Below, piece by piece: positions 8,896-17,149 of a stretch of DNA of 64,000 bases (the first letter of the stretch is position 1; every line of letters starts with the position of its first letter). The notes under the pieces were generated by a model. That model worked only from the letters and a program-made list of their open reading frames with translations. It was not told where the DNA came from and did not search any database. Location of the stretch: contig NZ_SWBQ01000001.1 in the NCBI RefSeq assembly GCF_005116445.1, positions 868,001 through 932,000 of the forward strand, given 5' to 3'. The stretch is from Pedobacter frigoris (GTDB lineage: Bacteria > Bacteroidota > Bacteroidia > Sphingobacteriales > Sphingobacteriaceae). The position numbers and the translations under genes are program-made.

Positions 8896-8927
8896 CAACT
8901 ATTAGCAGTTTGCAAAAAAAACAAAAT

Positions 8928-9200
8928 ATGATCAGCAACAGGACAAAACAGCGCTGGGATTACTATGCGATAATCGAAGGTGCGAAGGAAATAGGAGAAG
9001 CAGAAGGTCGTGCAATTGGAGAATCAATTGGAGAGGCTAGAGGAGAGGCCAGAGGAGAAGCAAAAGGTCGTGCAATTGGAGAGGCCATGATGTATGAAAA
9101 GGCGGTAAAAACGGCCAGAAAGCTCAAGGACAAAGGCTTTTTAATTGAGGAAATTGCCGAACTGACAGAACTTAGCGTGGCTGAAATAGAAAGTCTGTGA
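8928..9200 (+). CDS. Stand-alone duplicate of the Rpn C-terminal domain (candidate free antitoxin)
   Basis: A 90-residue ORF nearly identical to the last 86 residues of the preceding rpn gene. It begins at the equivalent ATG (MISNRTKQRW), 32 bp after the rpn stop, and ends with its own TGA. The only length change is one extra four-residue repeat (GEAR-GEAR-GEAK instead of GEAR-GEAK), a 12-bp insertion; otherwise a few substitutions (V to M before the YEKA segment, G to D in LKDKG, K to E near the end). The frame is intact. It may be an independently encoded RpnS-type inhibitor, or simply a fragment left by tandem duplication. An in-frame extension to 8910 adds six residues. Confidence 0.6.
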   Translation: MISNRTKQRWDYYAIIEGAKEIGEAEGRAIGESIGEARGEARGEAKGRAIGEAMMYEKAVKTARKLKDKGFLIEEIAELTELSVAEIESL

Positions 9201-9277
9201 TAGCAAAACCAAAAAACTTTTAAAATGGTATAGTACTTTTTCATAGTTGACCGGTTATGTACTAAAATGGGATAACA

Positions 9278-10423
9278 GTGGAACTAAAAGAAATCAAGGC
9301 ACTAATCGAAAAATATAACCGGAATGAGGTTTCTGAAGAGGAGCGCGATCTGGTGATCGAATGGTACGACAGGATTGAGGGTAATGCCCCTGAATTTGCT
9401 GCGGGTGAGTTTGATGCAATCACACTGGAGGTTTACCGGAATCTACAACATTATAGATCAGGAAACAACGAGCAAGTGAAACGGGTTCGTTTATGGCCTC
9501 GAATTGCTGCGGTTGCCGCGGCAGTGGCGATGGTTGTGTTTGGGGTTTGGTTTTTTAATTATAGAGGTGAGATCCTTCGCGATGGTCTGGATGACAAAAG
9601 CGTTGTGATGAACGATATCGCTCCGGGCAAAAACGGAGCAACGATTACACTTGCTAATGGGAAGGTAATTCAATTGAGCGATGCGAAGAGCGGGGTGGTG
9701 ATAGGGGAAGACTTAAAGTATAGTGACGGTGAGATCCTTCGCGATGCTCTGGATGACAATGATGGTGTTTTGTCATCCCGAGTTCCGAGGGATCTAGTTG
9801 CCTCTACCACCAAAGGCCAAACCTATATATTTACCTTGCCTGATGGCACCAAAGTATGGCTAAACGCAGCCAGTAAGTTAAAATTCCCATCTGACCTGTC
9901 TGGTAAAGAACGCAAAATTGAACTAGAGGGAGAAGCGTATTTTGAAGTGGCTAAGGATAAGAAACGACCTTTTATAGTGATAAGCGAAGGACAGCAACTG
10001 GAAGTATTGGGTACACATTTTAACCTAAATACCTATGGCGATGAGCACCCTGGAACAGTAACCAGTTTGCTGGAAGGATCGGTGAAGGTAACCGGCAAGG
10101 AAGGATCACGTGTACTGAAACTGGGTGAGCGGGGGATAAATACGATAAAAGGAGTATTGCTGCTTAGAGGAGATGCCCAGGATGATGTAGACTGGAAAGA
10201 AGGGCGATTTGTGTTTGACAACGAGCCACTGGAGCAGATCATGGCAAAGGTATCACGCTGGTACGATGTAGCAATTGTGGATGAGCGCAAAGCTGCTAAG
10301 CCTGTAACGTTTAAAGGGTCTTTTTCAAGGTACGAGAATGTATCAAAAGTACTATCGAAGCTAGAATTTGCAGGAGATGTGAAGTTTAAAATTGAAGGTA
10401 GAAAAATTACGATTACCAAATAG
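9278..10423 (+). CDS. FecR-type anti-sigma / signal transducer
   Basis: 381 residues from a GTG start. The N-terminal cytoplasmic segment (1-70) should hold the sigma factor; one membrane span lies near 75-92 (IAAVAAAVAMVVFGVWFF). The periplasmic FecR domain contains the usual FTLPDGTKVWLNAASKLKFP near 185-205 and the C-terminal DUF4974-like part (KGSFSRYENVSKVLSKLEF). It would pass a signal from the STN domain of the SusC-like receptor to the FecI-like sigma factor encoded at 7133. Odd: two in-frame copies of GEILRDxLDD (residues about 97 and 151), the second part of a REP-like palindrome, sit in the linker region. A rpn cassette separates it from its sigma gene. Confidence 0.9.
   Translation: MELKEIKALIEKYNRNEVSEEERDLVIEWYDRIEGNAPEFAAGEFDAITLEVYRNLQHYRSGNNEQVKRVRLWPRIAAVAAAVAMVVFGVWFFNYRGEILRDGLDDKSVVMNDIAPGKNGATITLANGKVIQLSDAKSGVVIGEDLKYSDGEILRDALDDNDGVLSSRVPRDLVASTTKGQTYIFTLPDGTKVWLNAASKLKFPSDLSGKERKIELEGEAYFEVAKDKKRPFIVISEGQQLEVLGTHFNLNTYGDEHPGTVTSLLEGSVKVTGKEGSRVLKLGERGINTIKGVLLLRGDAQDDVDWKEGRFVFDNEPLEQIMAKVSRWYDVAIVDERKAAKPVTFKGSFSRYENVSKVLSKLEFAGDVKFKIEGRKITITK
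9566..9759 (+). repeat. 32-bp direct repeat inside fecR
   Basis: Copies at 9566-9597 and 9728-9759 differ at one base (start GGTGAGATCCTTCGCGATG, end TCTGGATGACAA). They are 162 bp apart, a multiple of three, so both encode GEILRDxLDD in the same frame. Confidence 0.9.
9732..9795. repeat. REP-like palindrome inserted in the fecR coding sequence
   Basis: Outer arms AGATCCTTCG (9732-9741) and CGAGGGATCT (9786-9795), inner arms TGGATGACA (9750-9758) and TGTCATCCC (9771-9779). The TGTCATCCCGAG...GAGGGATCT wording is the common intergenic repeat of Bacteroidota genomes. Here it stays in frame and is translated. Confidence 0.75.
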
Positions 10424-10475
10424 TATAGAAATCATTCTTGAACTAACCATATATCAACTAAACCAACAACCAATT

Positions 10476-10508
10476 ATGAGACTAAGACATTTACGAAAGC
10501 GGAGTTAA
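10476..10508 (+). CDS. Ten-residue Arg-rich ORF upstream of susC
   Basis: ATG to TAA, encoding MRLRHLRKRS; six of ten residues are basic. It follows fecR by about 50 bp and precedes the hairpin at 10534. It may be a leader peptide or chance; there is no supporting comparison here. Confidence 0.25.
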   Translation: MRLRHLRKRS

Positions 10509-10533
10509 ATTAGAAAAGGGCTGCTATAAAAAA

Positions 10534-10565
10534 AGCCGCAGAAGTCTCTGAACCCTTCTACGGCT
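10534..10565 (-). terminator. Minus-strand intrinsic terminator between fecR and susC (no minus-strand gene)
   Basis: Arms AGCCGCAGAAG (10534-10544) and CTTCTACGGCT (10555-10565). On minus-strand RNA all 11 pairs form, with one U-G wobble, and are followed by UUUUUUU. On plus-strand RNA one pair is a C-A mismatch, and no U-tract follows. The signal is therefore built for minus-strand transcription, although no minus-strand gene exists here. Confidence 0.6.
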
Positions 10566-10634
10566 ATATCTGAGCTAACCCTGAAAAACAAAATTGTAGA
10601 GTGTTTCACGTATTTAACCCAGAAAATTAAAGGT

Positions 10635-13600
10635 ATGAATTTAAATGCTTTTAACAGGGATGCACTGTTTAAAAAACAGCTCCTGAAGAAAATGATATTG
10701 ATTATGAGAATGATTGTAATCATAATGACCACCTGCCTGATTCAGGTAAGCGCAGCAAGTTTTGCGCAGAGGATCAACTTGGTCCAGAAGAATGCCAGTC
10801 TGGCAACAGTGCTCGATGAGATCAGCAAACAAAGCGGATACCAGGTGTTGTATTCAAGTGAAAAGATCGACGTCAGCAAAAGAATGGACGCAAATTTCAG
10901 AAATACCGACCTCAAAGAAGTATTGGAAACCTGTTTGAGTAAGCAAGGTTTTAGCTATGCGATAGAGGATAATGTGATTATGATTAAAAAGAGAGCGCCT
11001 TCCTTTCTGGATAATCTGGTTGCTCGTTTTAGTGCCATTGATATTAGGGGTAAGATCATTGGCGAGAATGACCAGGTATTAGCCGGGGCTACGGTGAAAG
11101 TGAAGGGGTCGAATAAGATCACAAAGAGTAATGAAAATGGTGAGTTTTACTTAGCTAATGTGGATGAGGATGCGGTATTGGAGATTAGTTATGTGGGGTA
11201 TAAAGCATTGGAGATTTCATTGAGGGGTGCAGTAATGCCATTGGAGATTAGGTTGAGTGTGGCGACTGGAGAGTTGGAGGAGGTGAACGTGATTTATAAT
11301 ACGGGTTACCAGAATATTGATAAAACTCGGGCTACGGGGAGTTTTGTACAGATTGAGAATAAATTATATAATGAGCAGGTAGGTATAAATGTACTGGATA
11401 GATTGGAATCAATTGTAAATGGATTACAAGTTGACAGAAAAGTATCTGGAACGGCTGCCAACGGGAAATTTTTGATACGTGGTATAAGTACCATGACACC
11501 ATCGATCATGTCTCCTTTGATAGTTGTTGATGATTTTCCTTATGAAGGAAATATTAATAATATAGATCCCAATACTGTTGAATCTGTAACGGTCCTGAAA
11601 GATGCTGCTGCCGCATCAATTTGGGGAACACGTGCCGGTAACGGAGTTATTGTAATCACTACAAAAAAAGGGAAATTTAACCAGACCTTTACTACTGATT
11701 TTAGTGCCAATACCACGATCACAGATAAACCAGATCTGTTTTATGTCAAGAATATTTCTTCCAGCACCTTTGTTGACTTCGAAAGAGACCTTTTTAGTAA
11801 AGGGTTTTACACAGGTAAAGAGAACGATGCAATAGGCCGTGTGCCGCTCTCCCCAGTTGTAGAGTTATTAATTTCCAATAGAAACAAGTCTATCACTAAT
11901 GAACAATTGGAACTAAGCTTAAACAACTTAAGACAAAATGATGTCAGAAACGATTTTAATAAGTATGTGTATAGAAATGCATTTAATCGACAGTATGGGC
12001 TAAATTTCAGGGGAGGTTCAAATGCGCTTGCCTATGTCTTTTCTGCAGGTTATAATGACAATAAAACAGAGCTATCTGGTGGTTATACAAGATTAAACAT
12101 CAGCACACAAACCACATTTAAACCTTTAAGGGACATCAGCATTACCGGAGGGGTGACGTATACAGATAGTAAAGATTTAACCGGTAAGACCGGTTATCAG
12201 AGCACGAAAATGGGTGTGAATAATTTGCCGCCCTATTCGAGACTTGTTGATGAAAATGGAAATCCGGCTTTCATATCACAATATAGACAAACCTATATAG
12301 ATACAGCTGGAAAGGGTAAGCTAGCTAATTGGAAATATTTCCCGCTGGAAGATTATAAGCATAATGTTGGATCTGTAAAGGTTCGTGATATGCTGTTTAA
12401 CTTGGGGACACAATATCAATTGAATTCAAATTTAAAGTTTGATGTTAAGTACCAATATCAGAAACAACAATCTGTGAATCGCATTTTACAAGACAAGGAC
12501 AGCTATTACACCAGAGATCTGGTAAATAGGTTTACTAGGATTTCCGGCTCTACAGTTACCTATGCAATACCAAATCAAGGCATTCTGGATTTAACCAATA
12601 CTGACACGGAAAGCCAGTCTTTGCGCGGACAAGTTAACTTCGATCAAGATTGGGATGTTCACACTATTCATGCAATAATGGGAATGGAAACAAGACAGAT
12701 CATCAATAGCTTCTCCGGGCAGCGGGCATATGGCTATGATGAAGAGTTATTGCGAACGGCAAGTGTAGATTATATAACCAGGCATCGGCAATATATAAGT
12801 GGATTAACTGATTTAATTCCGGACAGGACAAATTTTGGTAAGACAAATAACCGGTTTTTATCCTTTTATGCAAATGCAGGCTATACGTATAGGTCAAGAT
12901 ACACTGTCTCTGGAAGTATACGCCGCGATGGTTCAAACCTGTTCGGAGTTACCACTAATGATAAATGGAAACCTCTGTGGTCGGCTGGTTTAGGTTGGAA
13001 TCTTTCCGAGGAAGATTTTTATAAACTGCATTGGTTGCCTTATCTGAAATTACGTGCTACTTTGGGGTACAGTGGTAATATAGACCCGAACAGGACTACC
13101 GCCACAACCATAGAATACTTAGGTACAAACCCTGCAACATCAACACCTCTGGCCCAATTCCGAACATATTATAATCCCGGTTTAAGGTGGGAGGAAGTTA
13201 GAATGCTAAATTTTGCACTCGATTTCAGAACAAAAAATAATATCGTAAACGGAAGTGTAGAATACTACAATAAAAAAAGTACTGATTTATTTGGACAGGC
13301 GCCAATAGACCCCACTGTGGGAATAAGTTCGAATACCGTTGTTAAAAATGTTGCTGAAATAGCTGGCAGCGGACTAGACATCCAGATCAATACGATAAAT
13401 TTGAACAGAAATGTAAAATGGCTTTCACAGATCAACCTGAACTTTTATAAAGACAAGGTACAGGATTACTATTTACCAACACTTCAGGGTTTAAGATTTG
13501 TAGGCGGAAATGCGGCGGGTCCTAAGGGGTATCCTGTAAACGGAGTATATTCTTATCGTTGGGCCGGGCTGGATCCCAATACCGGAGATCCGCAAGGCTA

Positions 13601-14165
13601 CATCAATGGTGTGGTTAGTAAAGACTACACCAATATAACAAATAATGGCACACAATTTTTGGATTTACTTTTTAGTGGTTCTGCCCTTCCTAAAGTATAT
13701 GGTACACTAGGAAATACCTTAAGTTACAAATCATTTTCAATAACAGCCAGATTGTCTTATAAATTCGGACACTATTTTAAGAGATCATCCATCTATTATA
13801 CCAGTCTATTTAATAATTACATTGGTCATGGTGATTATGAGCATAGATGGATTAAAACCGGAGATGAGAATATGACAACTGTGCCTTCCATGGTATATCC
13901 GGCAAATAGCAACAGGGATTTATTCTATAACAATTCGGAGGTTTTGGTTAGTAGGGGAGATCATATCCGACTCAATTATGTAACACTAAGTTATTCGATA
14001 GAGGGAGCAAAATTGAAGCCCTTTAAAACCGTTCAGTTTTTTATAAACGCAAGTAACCTAGGCATTCTATGGAAGACGGGATCTTTGGACATAGACCCTG
14101 ATTATGCAGACACCTCAATTCCGCCTTCTAAAAATATTTCATTTGGCCTTAAAACCTCACTTTAA
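10635..14165 (+). CDS. SusC/RagA family TonB-dependent outer-membrane transporter with STN domain
   Basis: A 1176-residue outer-membrane receptor that with SusD imports a polymer or complex ligand using TonB energy. Order: long signal region ending SAASFAQ (about 44), STN domain (about 52-118, ATVLDEISKQSGYQVLY), CarboxypepD-regulatory-like domain (about 137-210, VLAGATVKVKG), TonB plug (about 225-345, VESVTVLKDAAAASIWGTRA) and a 22-strand-type barrel to the C-terminus, ending with aromatic-rich strands. An STN domain marks receptors that signal through FecR/ECF sigma pairs, matching the upstream genes. The substrate is unknown: no glycoside hydrolase or peptidase lies beside it. Confidence 0.95.
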   Translation: MNLNAFNRDALFKKQLLKKMILIMRMIVIIMTTCLIQVSAASFAQRINLVQKNASLATVLDEISKQSGYQVLYSSEKIDVSKRMDANFRNTDLKEVLETCLSKQGFSYAIEDNVIMIKKRAPSFLDNLVARFSAIDIRGKIIGENDQVLAGATVKVKGSNKITKSNENGEFYLANVDEDAVLEISYVGYKALEISLRGAVMPLEIRLSVATGELEEVNVIYNTGYQNIDKTRATGSFVQIENKLYNEQVGINVLDRLESIVNGLQVDRKVSGTAANGKFLIRGISTMTPSIMSPLIVVDDFPYEGNINNIDPNTVESVTVLKDAAAASIWGTRAGNGVIVITTKKGKFNQTFTTDFSANTTITDKPDLFYVKNISSSTFVDFERDLFSKGFYTGKENDAIGRVPLSPVVELLISNRNKSITNEQLELSLNNLRQNDVRNDFNKYVYRNAFNRQYGLNFRGGSNALAYVFSAGYNDNKTELSGGYTRLNISTQTTFKPLRDISITGGVTYTDSKDLTGKTGYQSTKMGVNNLPPYSRLVDENGNPAFISQYRQTYIDTAGKGKLANWKYFPLEDYKHNVGSVKVRDMLFNLGTQYQLNSNLKFDVKYQYQKQQSVNRILQDKDSYYTRDLVNRFTRISGSTVTYAIPNQGILDLTNTDTESQSLRGQVNFDQDWDVHTIHAIMGMETRQIINSFSGQRAYGYDEELLRTASVDYITRHRQYISGLTDLIPDRTNFGKTNNRFLSFYANAGYTYRSRYTVSGSIRRDGSNLFGVTTNDKWKPLWSAGLGWNLSEEDFYKLHWLPYLKLRATLGYSGNIDPNRTTATTIEYLGTNPATSTPLAQFRTYYNPGLRWEEVRMLNFALDFRTKNNIVNGSVEYYNKKSTDLFGQAPIDPTVGISSNTVVKNVAEIAGSGLDIQINTINLNRNVKWLSQINLNFYKDKVQDYYLPTLQGLRFVGGNAAGPKGYPVNGVYSYRWAGLDPNTGDPQGYINGVVSKDYTNITNNGTQFLDLLFSGSALPKVYGTLGNTLSYKSFSITARLSYKFGHYFKRSSIYYTSLFNNYIGHGDYEHRWIKTGDENMTTVPSMVYPANSNRDLFYNNSEVLVSRGDHIRLNYVTLSYSIEGAKLKPFKTVQFFINASNLGILWKTGSLDIDPDYADTSIPPSKNISFGLKTSL

Positions 14166-14176
14166 ACTAACTTGTC

Positions 14177-15544
14177 ATGAAAAATATAAAATGCCTTTTT
14201 ACTATTTGGATTGCCTTGGTGCTTTTTCCTTGCCTTGGCTGTAAAAAATACCTTGAAGAAAAATCTAACGATAAATTCGCTGTTATCACTAATTTAAGAG
14301 ATCTACAGGCCTTAATTGATTTTGATCTCACAAACCAATCAGACCCAAGTGCCGGGGAGGAAAGTGCAGATAATTACTATGTTACCTTTTCGATATGGCA
14401 AGCACTTTCAACTGAATTTGACAGAGATATGTATATATGGGAGCAAAATGTTTTCTCTACAACAAACGTAAATAACTGGACTTATCTATATGATTTGTTG
14501 TACAAAGCCAACACAGTATTGGAAAGTCTTGAAAAGATACAGAAAACGGGAGGAAACGAAGCGGAATGGAGCCATTTGAAAGCTCAGGCCTTATTCCTGA
14601 GGGCTAAATGCTTTTTGAAGGTTGTTGAAATTTGGTCACCGGCATTTGACGAAAGCAGTTCAAATACCGATCTAGGTATTCCGCTACGGTTGACTACTGA
14701 TTTTAATCAGGTTTCTACGCGTGCCTCAGTCAGAGAGTCTTACAATAAAATCTTAGATGATCTGAAACTGTCTGTCGCCCATTTACCAATTGTGCCATTG
14801 CATGTTATCAGGGCATCGAGGGCATCAGCTTATGGTTTGATAGCAAAGACTTATCTGGACATGAGATTATATAAGGAAGCTGGTGTTTATGCCGATTCTT
14901 GTTTGCAATTGAACAATAAGCTATTGGATTTTAATACGCTTAATGCTGCTGCGAATTTTCCGATTGCCCAATATAATGAAGAAGTTATTTATCATTCCAG
15001 CTGCAGGTCTCCTGCTATATTAACTCAGGCACGAGCCATAATTGATGGAAATCTTTTTAACTCTTATAGTGATAGTGATCTCAGGAAATCTGTATTCTTT
15101 AGAAAAAATGCTGACAATACGGCAACTTTTAAAGGGTCATACAACGGGAATGGTGCAATGTTCGGGGGGATTGCTGTAAGCGAAATCATACTTATCAGGG
15201 CCGAATGTTATGCGCGCGAAGATAATGTTGCCAAGGCTATGACCGATCTGAATACCTTAATGGTAAAAAGATGGAATAAAAATGTTTTGTTTACTCCGTT
15301 TTCAGCAACCTCAAAAGATGATGCGTTGAATAAAATTCTGATAGAGCGAAGAAAGGAACTTGTATTGCGGGGAGGGATCCGATGGATTGATATCAAGAGG
15401 CTAAATAAGGAAAATAGAAATATCATCATCGGGCGCTCATTAAACGGTACAACTTATTCTTTAGCGCCCAATGATAAAAGATATGCGCTACCCTTACCAG
15501 AGAATGTGATTATGAATTCCGGCATGCCCCAAAACCCTCGTTAA
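14177..15544 (+). CDS. SusD/RagB family outer-membrane lipoprotein
   Basis: A 455-residue surface lipoprotein that caps the SusC barrel and binds ligand. The signal sequence has a lipobox Cys in CLGCKKYLEE (about residue 22). The body has SusD TPR-like helices (LKAQALFLRAKCFLKVVEIW near 140) and the C-terminal RKELVLRGGIRWIDIKRLN signature. It begins 11 bp after the SusC stop, so the two are co-translated. With only 455 residues it belongs to the shorter SusD group often found with FecIR-controlled loci. Confidence 0.95.
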   Translation: MKNIKCLFTIWIALVLFPCLGCKKYLEEKSNDKFAVITNLRDLQALIDFDLTNQSDPSAGEESADNYYVTFSIWQALSTEFDRDMYIWEQNVFSTTNVNNWTYLYDLLYKANTVLESLEKIQKTGGNEAEWSHLKAQALFLRAKCFLKVVEIWSPAFDESSSNTDLGIPLRLTTDFNQVSTRASVRESYNKILDDLKLSVAHLPIVPLHVIRASRASAYGLIAKTYLDMRLYKEAGVYADSCLQLNNKLLDFNTLNAAANFPIAQYNEEVIYHSSCRSPAILTQARAIIDGNLFNSYSDSDLRKSVFFRKNADNTATFKGSYNGNGAMFGGIAVSEIILIRAECYAREDNVAKAMTDLNTLMVKRWNKNVLFTPFSATSKDDALNKILIERRKELVLRGGIRWIDIKRLNKENRNIIIGRSLNGTTYSLAPNDKRYALPLPENVIMNSGMPQNPR

Positions 15545-15573
15545 TTTTTAATGTATTTATCCCAAAGACTGAT

Positions 15574-16851
15574 ATGAAATTCATTACAAAGCTAGTTTTT
15601 GTATTGCTATTGACCTCTATGGCCCTTTTGGGTTATGGTCAGGGCAATCCTGCTAAAGAACTAAATATTGGAGATACCTGCCCTGATTTAAGCCTAAGCC
15701 TGGTAAACCATAAATATAAAAAGACCAAGCTGAACGAAATAAAAAAAAGCCTCATTATTTTAGACTTCTGGACACTATCTTGTTCGGGGTGTATTTTGAG
15801 TTTTCCTAAGCTGGATAGTTTACAACACAGGTTTGATAGCAAGATCCAGATATTACTGATGAATGAAATGGATTCTGAAGAGCGGATTTTGAACTTTTTT
15901 GAAAGAAGAAAGACAAAATCCGGGGCAAAGTATTCCTTGCCATCATCATTCGGGGATTCTATCGCTAAAAAGCTGTTTAAGCACAGATCTATCCCTCACT
16001 ATGTCTGGCTTGATAGTGCCTTGCGTATAGTTGCTATAACCGGGCCACAAGAAATTGTTGGGCAAAATATCCAATCATTTTTAAATGGTGAAAAAATATC
16101 TTTACCCTTTAAAAATGATTATGGAATTGATGAAGATGCTTTATTTAGCCATAGTGGTATACTTAACAAGGCACATATCGAAAGCCAGGTTACTTTTACA
16201 GGCTTTGCTAATGGGCTAGGACCTCATGTTCGCAGTTTTACAAATAATGCTGGTCGTATCTACCGTCAGTATTGGATCAATTACCCAATAATAGGCATTT
16301 ATAAAGATGCCTATAAGGCTTATTTGCCGAAATCCCAGATCTTGGTCGAAGTGAAGGATATGAAGCGGTTTCGGCAGGAAGATGCTACTGCTGAATGGAA
16401 TACAAAAGATTTATACTGCTTTGAAATGATTAATAATAGTGACGATTTAATCAATTTTGAAGAGAATTTAAAAGCAAATCTGAATCAGTTTTTTGGGCTC
16501 AGTGCAAAACTTGAAAGAAGATTCGTAAAGTGCTATGTGCTGACATCCAAAAAGCCCAGAATATTTAAAAAACCTGATGGTACAGAACAATCAAATAACC
16601 TTAGGGAGTCTGGTCAGCATATGAAATTCGTTAAAAACATGTCGTTGGCCGCTTTTGTAAGCTCCTTAAACCAAATTATGAGCAACCCGATTATTAATGG
16701 GACAAATTATAAAGGAAGGTTGGATATGCAGTTTGAGCCGGATGTATTTAATGATATATTAAAACTAGAAAATGCTTTGAAAAAATATGGATTTGACCTT
16801 ATAGAGGAAACCCGGGAAATGGAGGTATTTATGATAACTGATAAGCAGTAA
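15574..16851 (+). CDS. Secreted thioredoxin-like (TlpA/ResA-type) protein with C-terminal extension
   Basis: 425 residues with signal peptide (cleavage near LLGYGQ). The N-terminal half is a thioredoxin-like fold: NIGDTCPDLSLSLVNH, then LIILDFWTLSCSGC with an intact CxxC (CSGC, about 71-74), and a cis-Pro region HRSIPHYVWLD. The second half (from about 180) is an extension I do not recognise. Placed 29 bp after susD in the same orientation, a common arrangement in Sphingobacteriaceae SusCD loci. It probably acts on periplasmic thiols, perhaps to mature the imported ligand or the receptor; the partner is unknown. Confidence 0.8.
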   Translation: MKFITKLVFVLLLTSMALLGYGQGNPAKELNIGDTCPDLSLSLVNHKYKKTKLNEIKKSLIILDFWTLSCSGCILSFPKLDSLQHRFDSKIQILLMNEMDSEERILNFFERRKTKSGAKYSLPSSFGDSIAKKLFKHRSIPHYVWLDSALRIVAITGPQEIVGQNIQSFLNGEKISLPFKNDYGIDEDALFSHSGILNKAHIESQVTFTGFANGLGPHVRSFTNNAGRIYRQYWINYPIIGIYKDAYKAYLPKSQILVEVKDMKRFRQEDATAEWNTKDLYCFEMINNSDDLINFEENLKANLNQFFGLSAKLERRFVKCYVLTSKKPRIFKKPDGTEQSNNLRESGQHMKFVKNMSLAAFVSSLNQIMSNPIINGTNYKGRLDMQFEPDVFNDILKLENALKKYGFDLIEETREMEVFMITDKQ

Positions 16852-17149
16852 CAAATTGCTCTACCTAAGATTATACAAGAAGAAGAAAGCCAGGCCTAGA
16901 GAGAATGTAAAGAAAGGCAAGCGAAAAGCGAGGCGATCGAAAAAATCAATGATAGATTGTTGGTTTGGTTCTGGTGCGTCTCATTTCATGGGCGTGGTAT
17001 AGTGGTTGGGACAAACCATCTTAACATCAAAATATTGAAAATTAGCAACTCTTAAAATTAATAAACCCTAAATTATGCCTAAACGTAAACTCACCAATCA
17101 CCTGGGATCAATGCATCCTGTAAGTAAAGATTGACCATTTAAATAACTA
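16852..17149. other. Intergenic stretch with a truncated-looking mini-ORF
   Basis: About 300 bp without a clear gene. At 17075-17134 a 19-codon frame reads MPKRKLTNHLGSMHPVSKD, which resembles the opening residues of Crp-like proteins (a basic start followed by a helix with an HP motif). It could be a remnant N-terminus lying next to the Crp-like gene at 17150. The rest (16870-17000) has no start-to-stop frame of note and may be degraded coding DNA. Confidence 0.35.

Larger units (their letters stand above)
8635..9200 (+). repeat. Tandem duplication of the rpn 3' end
   Basis: Unit 1 is 8635-8895 (261 bp) and unit 2 is 8928-9200 (273 bp), separated by a 32-bp A-rich spacer. They differ by one 12-bp in-frame repeat unit and roughly half a dozen substitutions, indicating a recent event. 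Confidence 0.9.

Noticed and set aside
8670-9244. Minus-strand frames rich in ASPIARPSASP across the rpn 3' ends
   Set aside because: They are the reverse reading of the GEA/GRA repeats and duplicate with the unit; codon pattern follows the plus-strand genes.
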